Notes: a model not told the origin generated them from the letters alone. A stretch of 64,000 bases of DNA from an uncultured Pseudomonadota bacterium (GCA_902762295.1 CACWNX010000002.1:1-64000); one strand, 5' to 3'; numbered from the stretch's first letter, positions 25,586-35,556 are shown. Numbers and translations: made by a program.

Positions 25586-26319
25586 AAAACAAATGGATTA
25601 TTACCAAGAAATTTCCTGATAAATCTATGCCCGATATGTCTGTATATAAAATTGTTCCGGTTGATACCGACTTTGCCGAAGAATCTGCCGGATACAGTAA
25701 ATCTATTCGTTCAAAGCGAAAATTTGATGTCGGAACATATACTGATGATGAATTGAATCCTGTCGCCGAACAATATCGGAACAAACAAACCGATGTCGCC
25801 GTCGTTGAAATGACAAATAAACCAATTCACGATTCTGATATAGTCCAAGTATCATTATTGGGCCGACGCTTTGGTGAATTTACATTGTTATTTGGTTCAA
25901 ATGATATTCCAATTACAATGTCGCGTGGCGATAGTGTCCTGGTTCGGCGTGAATATGTTGACTTTGATAAAGAAAGTCCACTGTTTAACATACTGTATAA
26001 TATGACAATAAAACGCAAAGCGCGGCATTTTCCAAAATCAAAACACGCATTTGGTGACTGCGATACGGCGGTTATCACCGGGATTGATACCATAGATATG
26101 ATAGAGAACACAAATAAACACGTTCTGGCATTCAGCGACAAATTTGGATATATCAGTTTTATGATACCTGAAACCGAACCTGAATTTCTAACACGTATTA
26201 GCGACCGAATTTTAATTGAACGATATCATGACCATAATATTGATCAAATTGCGTACAGAATGTTATCAAACCTGAGTATAGACCGCATGCGCAACGCGTT
26301 CTTATCAAAGAAACGATAA
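25579..26319 (+). CDS. Hypothetical protein coupled to tadA
   Basis: A 246-residue soluble protein of no family I recognise. It has no signal peptide or membrane segment. The middle (DIVQVSLLGRRFGEFTLLFG, ITMSRGDSVLVRREYVDF) looks beta-rich. The C-terminus (HNIDQIAYRMLSNLSIDRMR) is helical and resembles in style the ARDNHIDEIAYLLDIRN segment of orf78, which may be chance. The start at 25579 overlaps tadA by 7 bases, so it is probably translated with it. It ends 1 base from the converging gpmI, with no terminator in between. Confidence 0.75.
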   Translation: MLKNKWIITKKFPDKSMPDMSVYKIVPVDTDFAEESAGYSKSIRSKRKFDVGTYTDDELNPVAEQYRNKQTDVAVVEMTNKPIHDSDIVQVSLLGRRFGEFTLLFGSNDIPITMSRGDSVLVRREYVDFDKESPLFNILYNMTIKRKARHFPKSKHAFGDCDTAVITGIDTIDMIENTNKHVLAFSDKFGYISFMIPETEPEFLTRISDRILIERYHDHNIDQIAYRMLSNLSIDRMRNAFLSKKR

Positions 26320-26320
26320 T

Positions 26321-27793
26321 TTATATCAAGGCTTTGCCGGTCATATCCGATGGCTGTTTGATTCCCAACAATTTTAATATCGTTGGTGCAACATCGGCAA
26401 GTCCACCATTCTTGATTTTTTTATATTTCGGGTCGGAAACCAAAATTGCACGTACTTTATTGTTGGTGTGTGCGGTCCATGGCGCATCCGCCTTATCATC
26501 CCACATTTTTTCTGCGTTTCCATGATCCGCAATAATCAGCATTTTTCCACCCAATTTTAAAACCGCTGGCACAATTTGCATCAGTTGCTTATCAAGACAT
26601 TCCATGGCACGAATTGCCGCAGATTCATTTCCGGTATGCCCAACCATATCACCGTTTGCAAAGTTCATCAAAACCACATCAAACTTACCCAATCGTGGCA
26701 ACAATGCCGCCGTAATTTCATTTGCAGACATTTCCGGTTTCATATCAAACGTTGCAACCGCCGGCGAATCTATCAAGACTTTTTCTTCTTTTTTAAAATC
26801 AACTGTGCGTTCTGCATCCATAAAATAGGTCACATGATTATACTTTTCGGTTTCCGCAATACGCAATTGGGAAAGACCGGATTTTGCAATAATGTCGCCC
26901 AAAGTATTTTTTACCGGAATATCAGATAACAGTGCAGGGCACTTTTCATTTAATCCTTCGCCATATTGTGAAAAACAGAGTATATGTGCACCGGTTTTTA
27001 ACATTTCGCGCACAATCTGGCGCGCACGATCACTGCGATAGTTTCCAAATATAAATCCATCATTTTTGGTAATTGGTGTTGCATTTATAATCGTTGGCTT
27101 AAAAAATTCATCGGTCACACCATTGGCATAGGATTCGCGGATTGCGTTTTCTATTGTGTTGGCATGCGCATCCGCCCGCGCATGTGCAATTGCATCAAAT
27201 GCCACTTTTGTCCGGTCCATATTTTTGTTGCGGTCCATTGTATAATACCGCCCTGACAAAGTTCCGAAAAATACGCGTTTGTCGGCAAAATATGGTGCCA
27301 ACATCCGTTTAATTGTCCGTACATACTTCATCGCCGATTGTGGCGGTGTGTCACGACCATCGCCGATAAAATGGATACAAACATGCAGCCCAGCATCCAA
27401 GATATATTTTATAATTTTTATCTCGTCACGCACATCGGAATGCACGCGTCCATCAGACATCAGTCCCGCGAAATGCACAATTCCATGTGTTCGGCGGACA
27501 TCTTTTATAAATTTATTTAATGGTTTATTTTTATTCCAATCTTCGCGTGCAAACCGCAACAGATATTGCATAACGACACGCCCGGCACCAATACAGATAT
27601 GCCCAACTTCGGAATTTCCCATAATATTTCCTGGCAATCCGACCGCCGTTCCCGATGCCTGCAATAATGAATTCGGATATTTTTTCACCAGTCCGCGAAA
27701 GCAGGGCATTTTTGCCAATTCTACCGCATTGTGTCGTTTTTCTTCACTGAATCCCACGCCATCCATAATACATAAAACAATTGGTTGTGTCAT
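26321..27793 (-). CDS. gpmI: 2,3-bisphosphoglycerate-independent phosphoglycerate mutase
   Basis: Glycolytic/gluconeogenic interconversion of 3- and 2-phosphoglycerate, Mn-dependent. A 490-residue alkaline-phosphatase-superfamily enzyme: metal-binding LCIMDGVGFSE at the N-terminus, nucleophile Ser in GNSEVGH (~residue 61), HFIGDGRDTPP, FFGTLSGRYYTMDR, NFANGDMVGHTG and IIADHGNAEKMWD. It is slightly shorter than the ~510 norm. CGGAG precedes the ATG at 27793. Its promoter shares a -35 with the divergent XRE regulator. Confidence 0.96.
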   Translation of the reverse strand: MTQPIVLCIMDGVGFSEEKRHNAVELAKMPCFRGLVKKYPNSLLQASGTAVGLPGNIMGNSEVGHICIGAGRVVMQYLLRFAREDWNKNKPLNKFIKDVRRTHGIVHFAGLMSDGRVHSDVRDEIKIIKYILDAGLHVCIHFIGDGRDTPPQSAMKYVRTIKRMLAPYFADKRVFFGTLSGRYYTMDRNKNMDRTKVAFDAIAHARADAHANTIENAIRESYANGVTDEFFKPTIINATPITKNDGFIFGNYRSDRARQIVREMLKTGAHILCFSQYGEGLNEKCPALLSDIPVKNTLGDIIAKSGLSQLRIAETEKYNHVTYFMDAERTVDFKKEEKVLIDSPAVATFDMKPEMSANEITAALLPRLGKFDVVLMNFANGDMVGHTGNESAAIRAMECLDKQLMQIVPAVLKLGGKMLIIADHGNAEKMWDDKADAPWTAHTNNKVRAILVSDPKYKKIKNGGLADVAPTILKLLGIKQPSDMTGKALI

Positions 27794-27814
27794 ACATTTT
27801 CTCCGTTTTGCTAT

Positions 27815-27843
27815 ATAGTATCACATGGCTTTTTTGATTGCAA
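27815..27843 (-). promoter_or_regulatory. Promoter of gpmI
   Basis: TTGCAA, 17 bp, TACTAT on the minus strand. TTGCAA is its own reverse complement and is also the -35 of the divergent promoter. Confidence 0.55.
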
Positions 27844-27866
27844 AACAAAAAGAAAGATTGTATAAA
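27838..27866 (+). promoter_or_regulatory. Promoter of the XRE regulator gene
   Basis: TTGCAA, 17 bp, TATAAA. The -35 coincides exactly with the gpmI -35, so the two genes cannot easily be transcribed at the same moment. Confidence 0.65.
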
Positions 27867-27910
27867 TTCAACCAAGGAAAGTTATCCGTATATATACAAA
27901 AGGAAATATC

Positions 27911-28339
27911 ATGGCGGGCAAAGCGTATGTTTCAACGGCAATTGACCAACACATCGGGCGACGCATGCAATTGCGGCGCAATATTCTTGGCATGTCATTA
28001 AAAGATTTGGCGGCGGCAACCGGTGTCACATTTCAACAGATTCAGAAATATGAAACGGCGGATAATCGCGTATCGGCATCACGCCTGTTTCAAATTGGTC
28101 TGGCGATGCAGACACCTGTATCATTCTTTTTTGTTGGTTTGCCGGGCAACATGCCCGACGAAACCAAGACAACACGTTCAATGCATGTTCGCCAACCGGA
28201 TGAACCCGACGACCCAATGCTGCGCGATGAAAGTTTGCGTTTGGTAAAATTATATTGGCGATTGGACAACGATGCCCAACGTGATGCGATAATGCAATTA
28301 TTAAAGACATTTTTGAACACATCCGAAAATCCAAAGTAG
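27911..28339 (+). CDS. XRE-family helix-turn-helix regulator
   Basis: A 142-residue protein. The Cro/CI-type helix-turn-helix lies at about residues 15-70 (RRNILGMSLKDLAAATGVTF, QQIQKYETADNRVSASRLFQ), with a following segment (TPVSFFFVGLP) usual in alphaproteobacterial regulators of this type. The C-terminal part is helical (LRLVKLYWRLDNDAQRDAIM). AAGGA precedes the ATG. The target is unknown; with a shared promoter region, gpmI and its own gene are candidates. Confidence 0.9.
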   Translation: MAGKAYVSTAIDQHIGRRMQLRRNILGMSLKDLAAATGVTFQQIQKYETADNRVSASRLFQIGLAMQTPVSFFFVGLPGNMPDETKTTRSMHVRQPDEPDDPMLRDESLRLVKLYWRLDNDAQRDAIMQLLKTFLNTSENPK

Positions 28340-28364
28340 ATTTTTCCGATATAATTATCACTAT

Positions 28365-28387
28365 CCCGATGCGAATCGGGATTTTTT
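28365..28387 (+). terminator. Terminator after the XRE regulator
   Basis: Stem cccgat/atcggg with a 4-base loop, followed by attttttat. Confidence 0.85.
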
Positions 28388-28478
28388 ATACCATTTTTGA
28401 CGATTTTTTCGTTGGATGATAGTATTTACCGAAACGAATTAAAATATTTGCAGGTGGACAAGTTATAATGGCATAAAA

Positions 28479-28507
28479 ACACCCACGGAAAACCGTGGGT
28501 GTTTTTT
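28479..28507. terminator. Strong bidirectional terminator
   Basis: A perfect 10-bp stem (acacccacgg/ccgtgggtgt) with an AAAA loop, A run on the left and T run on the right. On the minus strand it ends the large secreted-protein operon, 17 bases after the stop. Confidence 0.9.
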
Positions 28508-28523
28508 CAATTATCGTAATATA

Positions 28524-31500
28524 TCAATTGTTCTCCTTTGATTCGCTTGGCAACGAGGTAGAATTATCGAGTAACTGTTGCAAGCTGGTTGACGCAGTAC
28601 ATGCCGCATTACCATTACTACACATACTATCAAAATACGACATTAACACGCTTGTTAAAGTAACGGCCGTTGAGCAATCCGTTTCAGAATCCGAGGATGT
28701 GCCTAGTCCATTACCACCTCCACGTGGTGCGCGGCATTCACTGGTCCCCAACAACGCATCACCCAACTTGTTGACATTCGTGGTCAGGGTCGCAAGGTTG
28801 CTACTGACAGTATTCGCCGTGGCTGCGGCAGTGTTTGCTGCCGATTGCGCCTCTGAAGCCGTCAGGAATAAACCTGTTGCCAGTGTATTACCGGTTGCCG
28901 GTTGTCCAACATCTTCTTTAAATTCTTTAAAGCCTTTAAAATATGGTGTTTGTTGCTTACGCAGATAGTACGTCGTTTCACCATTTGAACAATTATAGTA
29001 TGTATAATTGCCGGTGTTTGACTTATTATACGACAATTCCGCATCCACATCACAGGTGTCTTCCACAGATGTTGCCGTGCCCGCCTGACATGTACCATCA
29101 ACATCTGTAAATGGCGTTGTTGTGGTCTTGCCCGGGGTTGCATAACATTTGGCATTGTTTCCCCTACACACATTTGCATAACTATCATCTATGATTTGAT
29201 CCGAAGGGGCCGTGTATTCCACCGTCGATGTGCATACACCACCAACATCTTCCCCTGTATCATCATCTGAACAGTATTTCTTTAACTGATATTGCCCTCT
29301 ATCGGATGAGGCTGTGGCTATTTTATACGAACATGTCTTAATCTGATACTTGACACCACTTTGCCATTTATAAGTAGTATTTGATGCTGCGCATACCCCA
29401 TCAATACCACCACAAGTGCATTCATATCGGAACATAGTTTCCTGAATACCGCTATCACCACTACGCATGGCGGGACCTTCTGCTTGCATCTGATTCATTT
29501 GTTCCAGGACACATGAATCAACAACATTTTCATGCGTAACAGGAGTAGTGACAACACCACTGCTGTTGGTCGTTGTTTGGCTTGGATCCAAATATGTTTT
29601 TACCATTTTCCCTTTAACCGTGTAAACATCACTCGTCCCCGGATACAGTGTTTTCGGACCCTCATAATTTTCACCCAACAATATCGGTGCGTCTACACCA
29701 CCACCATTATCCTTTAAGTAATACATATTTGTCTTGTTGGCTGTATTGTTCCGCACACACTCGTAAATGGTGTGAACAGTCACAGATGCTATAGAACTCC
29801 ATGCAGGTAGATTATTACCACGGTCATATTGTGTTTGAACTATACGGCAACTGTCAACCGAATAAGTAACGGTATCAGTATCCGTCGAACAATTATGTTT
29901 TGTGGTTGTTTTGGAATACCCACGCGTGTCACACGCTGTTCCCATAGTAGTACCACAACTTGTACTGTCACTTAATTTCGGTTGAATATATTCTGTCGTT
30001 GTAACCTCGCACTGTGTTGCCGCACCGCTAAACGAACTTTTCCAATAATATGACTTTGGGGCTGTCGCAGTATAATCGTCACACGGAGTTCCACTGTTAC
30101 TGCTTGGTTTTCCACCGCATGTGCACGAATATACTGAATCAACCGTTTGTTTTACAGTGATAGCACTGGTTTGTGCACGCAAATCGCCCATATCAACTAA
30201 ATGACAATCATTATCAATTATCGCAGAGTTTTTCGTTGTCCCAGTACACGGATTCAGATATGTTGCGGTCTTAACCCCTTTGGTTTTATATATGGTGCTT
30301 GAATTATATGAACCGTCGTTCCCGTTTGGTGCAGTATAACTTTCATCAACCAACATCAAACCGCACACTCCGCCCTTTACTTTCAGATAATATGTGCTGT
30401 TGTTATTTCTGCCATCACCATAGGTACAGAGCATGATATCATCTGCCGCATGTGCATCAGCGCCTGTGCCAGATGCCGCTCTTGAACTGACATATTCACA
30501 ACTATCGGCAACATAACTTGAATTGGCCGTATTTTCACAAGAATTTGTTATTGTTGTTGTTGTATATCCGCGTTTTGTATATGGATTTGCCTCTGTTCCG
30601 GCACCAGTATTCCCGGTAATATCATCTGGTGCCATATACGTGATTGTTGTTGATTCACATTCAGGTTGCGGAACAACCCCAACCGGTTTGCGATACAGAT
30701 AAGTTGTGTTGCTGTTAACCGTAGACCCGGTTGTTCCAACTGTGCAAATATAATAATTATACTTACTACTCTGCATTATCTGATTGCAACCGTCATCTAA
30801 TTCCGACAACCATGTTGCATTTTCATTACCACACTTTCGACCGGTTTTATTTTTACCAATTACAGTATAGAAACCCACCGAACTATACATACTATTGTTT
30901 ACCGCACTGGCAAAATTTGTATTAGACATAAGATGATTCCAGTCTGTTGTTCCTTCATCGCTGGCGGCTTGCGTTATCGAAACCGGGGATGAGGGTTGTG
31001 TATAATCATAAACTGTAATACATATCGGTTTTTCCAACAGATATGTTGTTACGTTATACGTTGTCCCAGTACCAGAGTTTGCTTCCTGATACCCCTTGCA
31101 CAATGTGTAACTGAAACCACCATTGTTTTTAGTATCACCGCATTCATCTGGAATTGAATGTGCGTCACCCCAATCGGTGTTTAAACAGGTGTTCATTAAT
31201 TTTAACGTTGTATAACCAGGGGTGGTGCGACATGGATAATTTGTCCAACCGCTCGGGCGTGTTCCTTTACATGTATAGTTTGTTGGTGTCGCCTGGTTAT
31301 ACGTGGTTTTGCTAGTCACACAACGCATACCACCAAGTGTCACCAAGTCATCGTCATCGGCGCCTGTCGTAGTGTTTCTCAAAACCAACGCCGCCTCCGG
31401 AATCGTTAAAACTCTTTTACCTGTACTATCGGGTTCTGTAATCTCAACATACTTGGAGCCTGTCAGAGAATTGTTCACAATTTCATCTAGTGAAATCAAA

Positions 31501-33143
31501 TCTGTCCAATTTGATTCTCCTTCATATGCCCACTGGATACACTGGCTTGTTGTTGCCTTGCTGCCACACGCATTGATGCGGAATGTCGGCGTTTTACCAT
31601 TCAGACTTGAAATATTAACCGATGCCCAACTTGGCGCAGATGGCGTTGCGGTGTCACTGCACGGCGTTGATTGCGCACAATACCACAGTGCGTTGTTATA
31701 ATACTTTAACTGAATATTTGGTGCGACGCTTCCAAAGTCCAGATTACCGTTTGAATCAACAATAACCGATTTACCCGCATAATCATTATGACCAGATTTC
31801 GCAAGGAATGCACCCGTTCCCCAATCAAAAATACCCTTGGATGTGACACCATTCATTCCCCCAGATGTGACAGATGATGCCAATGCCTGCCAGGTTCCAT
31901 TTGACTTAGAAACCCGGTAATCCGCCGTTGCCTTTGGTTGATAGTTACCAAATATGGATGAACCAGTTGTCACATAATTATTTGTTGTTAAATATGTTTG
32001 CAATGCGGTTTCGTCCAAACCTGCCGGCATGTCAACTAACGATAAAACATATTGGTCTTGGTCATTTTTGGTTATTTGCCAAATCTTACCATTGTCTGTG
32101 TCAGTATAACCGGTTTTTGCAACATAATCCACAACATACGATTGTACATCCTGTGCACGGGTTAATTTGGTACTGGTACTGGTAATATCATTACGTGACG
32201 ATGTAATGTTCGTTAATTCAACCGTCCCCGTGTTTCCATCTTTTTTACCGGCATTTACATAGGTTGAACCAGATAAATCATTCAAATAACCGGCCGCCGC
32301 GACATCGCCCAATGAAATACCACCACCGGTACCGGTGCCGGCGGTCCATGAAATCGGCGTTTGAACCGTGCCATCGGCATTGGTAATTGTCATGGTATAT
32401 GTTTCGCCACTCTGGGTAACGGTAACGGTTGGCGATGCACCATCCTGACCCGGTGCACCCTTTAAATCACTTAATTTAACCAGGTTTTTCCATGTTGTGT
32501 CAGTTCCAGTTTTATAGCGCCACTGGATATATGTACTGGTCTTTTGCAATTCAATTTCGCGCCCGTCGGCCCCCGCCAGTCCATCAGTCGGAAATTCCGC
32601 CCAATATCCATTCGTGCCAACCGGAACACTTTCACAGCCCGCCGCAATACAATAATATATAACATCATTCGAATCGGCCTGGATTAAAATGTGTGGTGCC
32701 AACCCGGCAGTCGCATCATCAACATAATCTTCGGTCGCATAGCCGTCCAAATCAGATTCGGTTAAATAATTACCCGCCGACTGGTAATCACCAATCGGCT
32801 GGAAATTCTCAATCGTCCATGCCTCGGTCGCATAGCCATCAAGAGATGCACTCGTTATCGTAGGAAGTTTTGGTGTTGTCCCTAACTTTGGTGTTCCCCC
32901 GGGTAATACCGGCATACGCCCGCCGGTCGCGGTTGATGCGGTTCCCGCCGTTTCGATTGTGGGGGTTGTGGAAACCATCTTGGCCCCAGACACACGCATT
33001 GACCCCGTTCGTGCAGATGTTGCGCCGGTCGCCGAACCAGATGCACCAACCGTTGTCGCACGAATAGATGCCGCGCCGAACGATTCTGTTGCACCGAATG
33101 CTAACAACACACAAATGCCTGTCAAAAAGTTCTTGATAACCAT
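28524..33143 (-). CDS. Large exported protein with Cys-containing repeats
   Basis: A 1539-residue secreted protein. Signal peptide: NFLTGICVLLAFGATESFGA. A low-complexity Ala/Thr/Ser region follows, then tail-fibre-like segments (LDGYATEAWTIENFQPIGDY, DLDGYATEDYVDDA). Next come collagen-like or phage-type spacers (DLKGAPGQDGASPTVTVTQS), Thr/Gly-rich beta regions, and about seven copies of a ~110-residue Cys-containing repeat (31330-28945). The end is a helical segment (ASEAQSAANTAAATANTVSS). The start at 33143 has AAGGAAGG upstream; a longer frame would overlap the preceding gene. It lies 38 bases after the 774-residue gene in one operon. No anchor is seen. A surface fibre or adhesin is inferred. 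Confidence 0.78.
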   Translation of the reverse strand: MVIKNFLTGICVLLAFGATESFGAASIRATTVGASGSATGATSARTGSMRVSGAKMVSTTPTIETAGTASTATGGRMPVLPGGTPKLGTTPKLPTITSASLDGYATEAWTIENFQPIGDYQSAGNYLTESDLDGYATEDYVDDATAGLAPHILIQADSNDVIYYCIAAGCESVPVGTNGYWAEFPTDGLAGADGREIELQKTSTYIQWRYKTGTDTTWKNLVKLSDLKGAPGQDGASPTVTVTQSGETYTMTITNADGTVQTPISWTAGTGTGGGISLGDVAAAGYLNDLSGSTYVNAGKKDGNTGTVELTNITSSRNDITSTSTKLTRAQDVQSYVVDYVAKTGYTDTDNGKIWQITKNDQDQYVLSLVDMPAGLDETALQTYLTTNNYVTTGSSIFGNYQPKATADYRVSKSNGTWQALASSVTSGGMNGVTSKGIFDWGTGAFLAKSGHNDYAGKSVIVDSNGNLDFGSVAPNIQLKYYNNALWYCAQSTPCSDTATPSAPSWASVNISSLNGKTPTFRINACGSKATTSQCIQWAYEGESNWTDLISLDEIVNNSLTGSKYVEITEPDSTGKRVLTIPEAALVLRNTTTGADDDDLVTLGGMRCVTSKTTYNQATPTNYTCKGTRPSGWTNYPCRTTPGYTTLKLMNTCLNTDWGDAHSIPDECGDTKNNGGFSYTLCKGYQEANSGTGTTYNVTTYLLEKPICITVYDYTQPSSPVSITQAASDEGTTDWNHLMSNTNFASAVNNSMYSSVGFYTVIGKNKTGRKCGNENATWLSELDDGCNQIMQSSKYNYYICTVGTTGSTVNSNTTYLYRKPVGVVPQPECESTTITYMAPDDITGNTGAGTEANPYTKRGYTTTTITNSCENTANSSYVADSCEYVSSRAASGTGADAHAADDIMLCTYGDGRNNNSTYYLKVKGGVCGLMLVDESYTAPNGNDGSYNSSTIYKTKGVKTATYLNPCTGTTKNSAIIDNDCHLVDMGDLRAQTSAITVKQTVDSVYSCTCGGKPSSNSGTPCDDYTATAPKSYYWKSSFSGAATQCEVTTTEYIQPKLSDSTSCGTTMGTACDTRGYSKTTTKHNCSTDTDTVTYSVDSCRIVQTQYDRGNNLPAWSSIASVTVHTIYECVRNNTANKTNMYYLKDNGGGVDAPILLGENYEGPKTLYPGTSDVYTVKGKMVKTYLDPSQTTTNSSGVVTTPVTHENVVDSCVLEQMNQMQAEGPAMRSGDSGIQETMFRYECTCGGIDGVCAASNTTYKWQSGVKYQIKTCSYKIATASSDRGQYQLKKYCSDDDTGEDVGGVCTSTVEYTAPSDQIIDDSYANVCRGNNAKCYATPGKTTTTPFTDVDGTCQAGTATSVEDTCDVDAELSYNKSNTGNYTYYNCSNGETTYYLRKQQTPYFKGFKEFKEDVGQPATGNTLATGLFLTASEAQSAANTAAATANTVSSNLATLTTNVNKLGDALLGTSECRAPRGGGNGLGTSSDSETDCSTAVTLTSVLMSYFDSMCSNGNAACTASTSLQQLLDNSTSLPSESKENN
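28945..31330 (-). repeat. Seven-unit Cys repeat array (protein level)
   Basis: About seven divergent units of roughly 90-120 residues. Each runs Cys, T-x-Y-x-x-P, G-x-x-x-T-T, N-x-C, a V-D-S-C-like pair, Y-x-C and a closing T-Y-Y-L-K. The clearest unit contains GYTTTTITNSCENTANSSYV. I do not know a named family for it. Confidence 0.6.
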
Positions 33144-33181
33144 GGTTTCCTTCCTTTTTTTTATCTTTCCGTCTTTCTTGT

Positions 33182-35506
33182 TTATTGGTTCGCCACATAG
33201 CATACCGAATTTTCATAATATCCGTTAAGCCAATTTTCACACCGGTCACGATACCACGCATCTGTTAGTGTACATTGTCCCAGTGTTTCGTTCCAACTTG
33301 CCATTGGGTTACCATCACTGTCGGTTTCTTCGGCAACACCCAGACACCTTAAATGCGCGCTGTTTTCATAACATGTGCCCCATGTGATTTGGTCTTTATC
33401 ACCACCATAGACATTGCTATAAAATTTAGACAATCGGTTCGTCATTCCAGAGGGCAGGTCTATCGTGCTGTTAAATGAATTCCAATATCCATCCAACGAT
33501 TCACAAATCGCCTTTAATGACAATGAAATTTCAGACTCTAATTCATCAACCACAGAACTAACGACGGTTTTTATCGCCGAATTTTTAATATCGTCATATT
33601 TTTCCTGCCTGTCGGTTGGATCCTGACAATATTTAACCGCATAGTTTTGTGCAACATACGCAATCCCCATTGGGTCAGTTTCGCTTTCTGTCATTTTCTT
33701 ACAATTGTATGGGTATCCGTATGTTCCGGTTTCCGGTGTGCAAAGATTTTTAAAGTTTTCCCGCAATCCCGATTCGCAACGTTCAACAATGCTGATAGAA
33801 TTTACCGCATCAACATAGGTTAATAATGCCTCTAATCCACAGCGCGCGCCGTCGGTTGCCAGATGCCCACGCGCATCAAATTGGCATTCTTGCGCATCAT
33901 GACCACCAAACAATGCCGCACAGGTGACAACCTTTTCATGGCACATATTCTGCGCAGCATAGCGCCCAAGTGCCGCCGCGGTCTTGGCAGTATCTTGGTC
34001 AAAATTCACCAATTGTTTTGTCGTTGAATCATAGCATTCCGCCATCGTTTCAACACAGGAACCCTTGACTTCTTCTATCTTGGCGGTCTGGGCCTGGGCA
34101 ATTTCAATAATCGCGTTGCGTTTAAATTCTGTCCAAACATCCTCGGCAATGTCGCGGCAAGTATCCAAATCACGCGTCACACGATTACGATAACGATCAA
34201 GCCATGCCGAGTATGTCTGATTCTGGCCAAGGATATCGGTCGCCATACCACTTGATGTCATTCCGCCAAGGTCAATCGTTTGCTCCAGTTCAAACAACCG
34301 TGGTGTATAGATTGGATTGCCCGTTGCGCCATCTATGTATGCGCCGGTTGGGTCCAAACACCGTTTATATCCGGCACCGCACGCAGTATCCGTCAATATA
34401 GATGTACGAACACGATCCAAACATTCATTAAAGTCCGCAGAATTGTGCGAACGATATTCTTCCAGACGCGCTTCGCGCAGATACTTTTCTGCAGTGCGTA
34501 CCGCCGCCGCCACCGTTTCGCGTTTTTTATTCAAACTTTTTTCATATGTGTTGCAATCCTGAGTGATTAAAACATTATATGAACTGCGCGCCATTGAAAA
34601 TACCGCATCACTTGCACAATTATCACGACTCAGATTTACACATTGACGTTGGGATGCATCAAATAATGCCTTGCCTTCCAGTGTGGAAATATCCTGGGTG
34701 CCGAAACCAAATATTGAATCCGTTCCGCCATCCCAAACATTATCCCAATCATCAAATGAAAAATCCAAACTAAGGATTCCAAGCGATGAAGAATTTGTCG
34801 TGTTGACGGTTGATGAATTACCAGACAATAACTTGTTAATTTGATCTAATGCCTTAGATGCGGCGCTGGTATCTTTTTTTATTGCCGCCTCGCCAACGGT
34901 TGCCGAATACATTGCATTGACTTCGGCTGCGGTTTTATCAACGGCATTCAGATTATTATCTTGGAAATCTTGCAACAAAATCATTGCCTGATCCAATTTA
35001 TCTTCTATTTCACGAAACTTGGTAAAACGTTCACTGCAGAAACAGCGACGATATGTATCATTTGCATTTGCACAAATTTGATCCATACATGTCGCATATG
35101 ATTCACGACACGCGGCATACCCAGAACCAATCTTGCTGGCATCATTAAATATCGCGGTGGCACGGGCAACGGCACTGCGGGCAGGGTTTGACTGTGTTTT
35201 GCCGGCACGTGTATTATTTGATAATGTCGCCGCACGCGACAAAAACGCCCCACGTGTTCCCACGCGTGGAAGTGAATTACGAATTAGCTGATTTGTAGTT
35301 GAACGCGCCGATGAACCGGAAACGCGGGTTGATGTTCGTGCACGTTCTGCGGTTTCTGTACGATTTGCACTGGATGTGATACCTGTTTCGCGTACATTTG
35401 CAATTTTGCCGATGTCACTGCGCGGGTTAGATGGTGCAGCCGCCCACACCCCGAACGTCACGGAAAACGCCGAAAATCCAAGCAAAATTTTTAAATATTT
35501 TCTCAA
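33182..35506 (-). CDS. Exported Cys-rich helical protein, TTG start
   Basis: A 774-residue exported protein of no known family. Signal peptide: YLKILLGFSAFSVTFGVWAA. A Ser/Arg/Thr-rich low-complexity stretch to about residue 110 is followed by a mostly helical body with many paired Cys (YAACRESYATCMDQICAN, RRCFCSERF, ETMAECYDS), suggesting disulfides. The initiation codon is TTG at 35506 with AAGGGAG 5 bases upstream; no ATG suits. A TTGATT-18-TATAAT promoter precedes it. It is the first gene of an operon with the 1539-residue repeat protein. Function unknown; it could act with that protein at the surface. Confidence 0.75.
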   Translation of the reverse strand: MRKYLKILLGFSAFSVTFGVWAAAPSNPRSDIGKIANVRETGITSSANRTETAERARTSTRVSGSSARSTTNQLIRNSLPRVGTRGAFLSRAATLSNNTRAGKTQSNPARSAVARATAIFNDASKIGSGYAACRESYATCMDQICANANDTYRRCFCSERFTKFREIEDKLDQAMILLQDFQDNNLNAVDKTAAEVNAMYSATVGEAAIKKDTSAASKALDQINKLLSGNSSTVNTTNSSSLGILSLDFSFDDWDNVWDGGTDSIFGFGTQDISTLEGKALFDASQRQCVNLSRDNCASDAVFSMARSSYNVLITQDCNTYEKSLNKKRETVAAAVRTAEKYLREARLEEYRSHNSADFNECLDRVRTSILTDTACGAGYKRCLDPTGAYIDGATGNPIYTPRLFELEQTIDLGGMTSSGMATDILGQNQTYSAWLDRYRNRVTRDLDTCRDIAEDVWTEFKRNAIIEIAQAQTAKIEEVKGSCVETMAECYDSTTKQLVNFDQDTAKTAAALGRYAAQNMCHEKVVTCAALFGGHDAQECQFDARGHLATDGARCGLEALLTYVDAVNSISIVERCESGLRENFKNLCTPETGTYGYPYNCKKMTESETDPMGIAYVAQNYAVKYCQDPTDRQEKYDDIKNSAIKTVVSSVVDELESEISLSLKAICESLDGYWNSFNSTIDLPSGMTNRLSKFYSNVYGGDKDQITWGTCYENSAHLRCLGVAEETDSDGNPMASWNETLGQCTLTDAWYRDRCENWLNGYYENSVCYVANQ

Positions 35507-35526
35507 ACTTTCTCCCTTCGTATGTG

Positions 35527-35556
35527 ATTATAATATCTTTCGCACATTTGAATCAA
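35527..35556 (-). promoter_or_regulatory. Promoter of the large exported-protein operon
   Basis: TTGATT, 18 bp, TATAAT on the minus strand; perfect -10. It ends about 20 bases before the TTG start. Confidence 0.7.

Noticed and set aside
28441-28507. TATAAT at 28464 as the start of a small RNA
   Set aside because: No -35 at proper spacing, and the terminator begins about 10 bases after the possible start, leaving only the hairpin.
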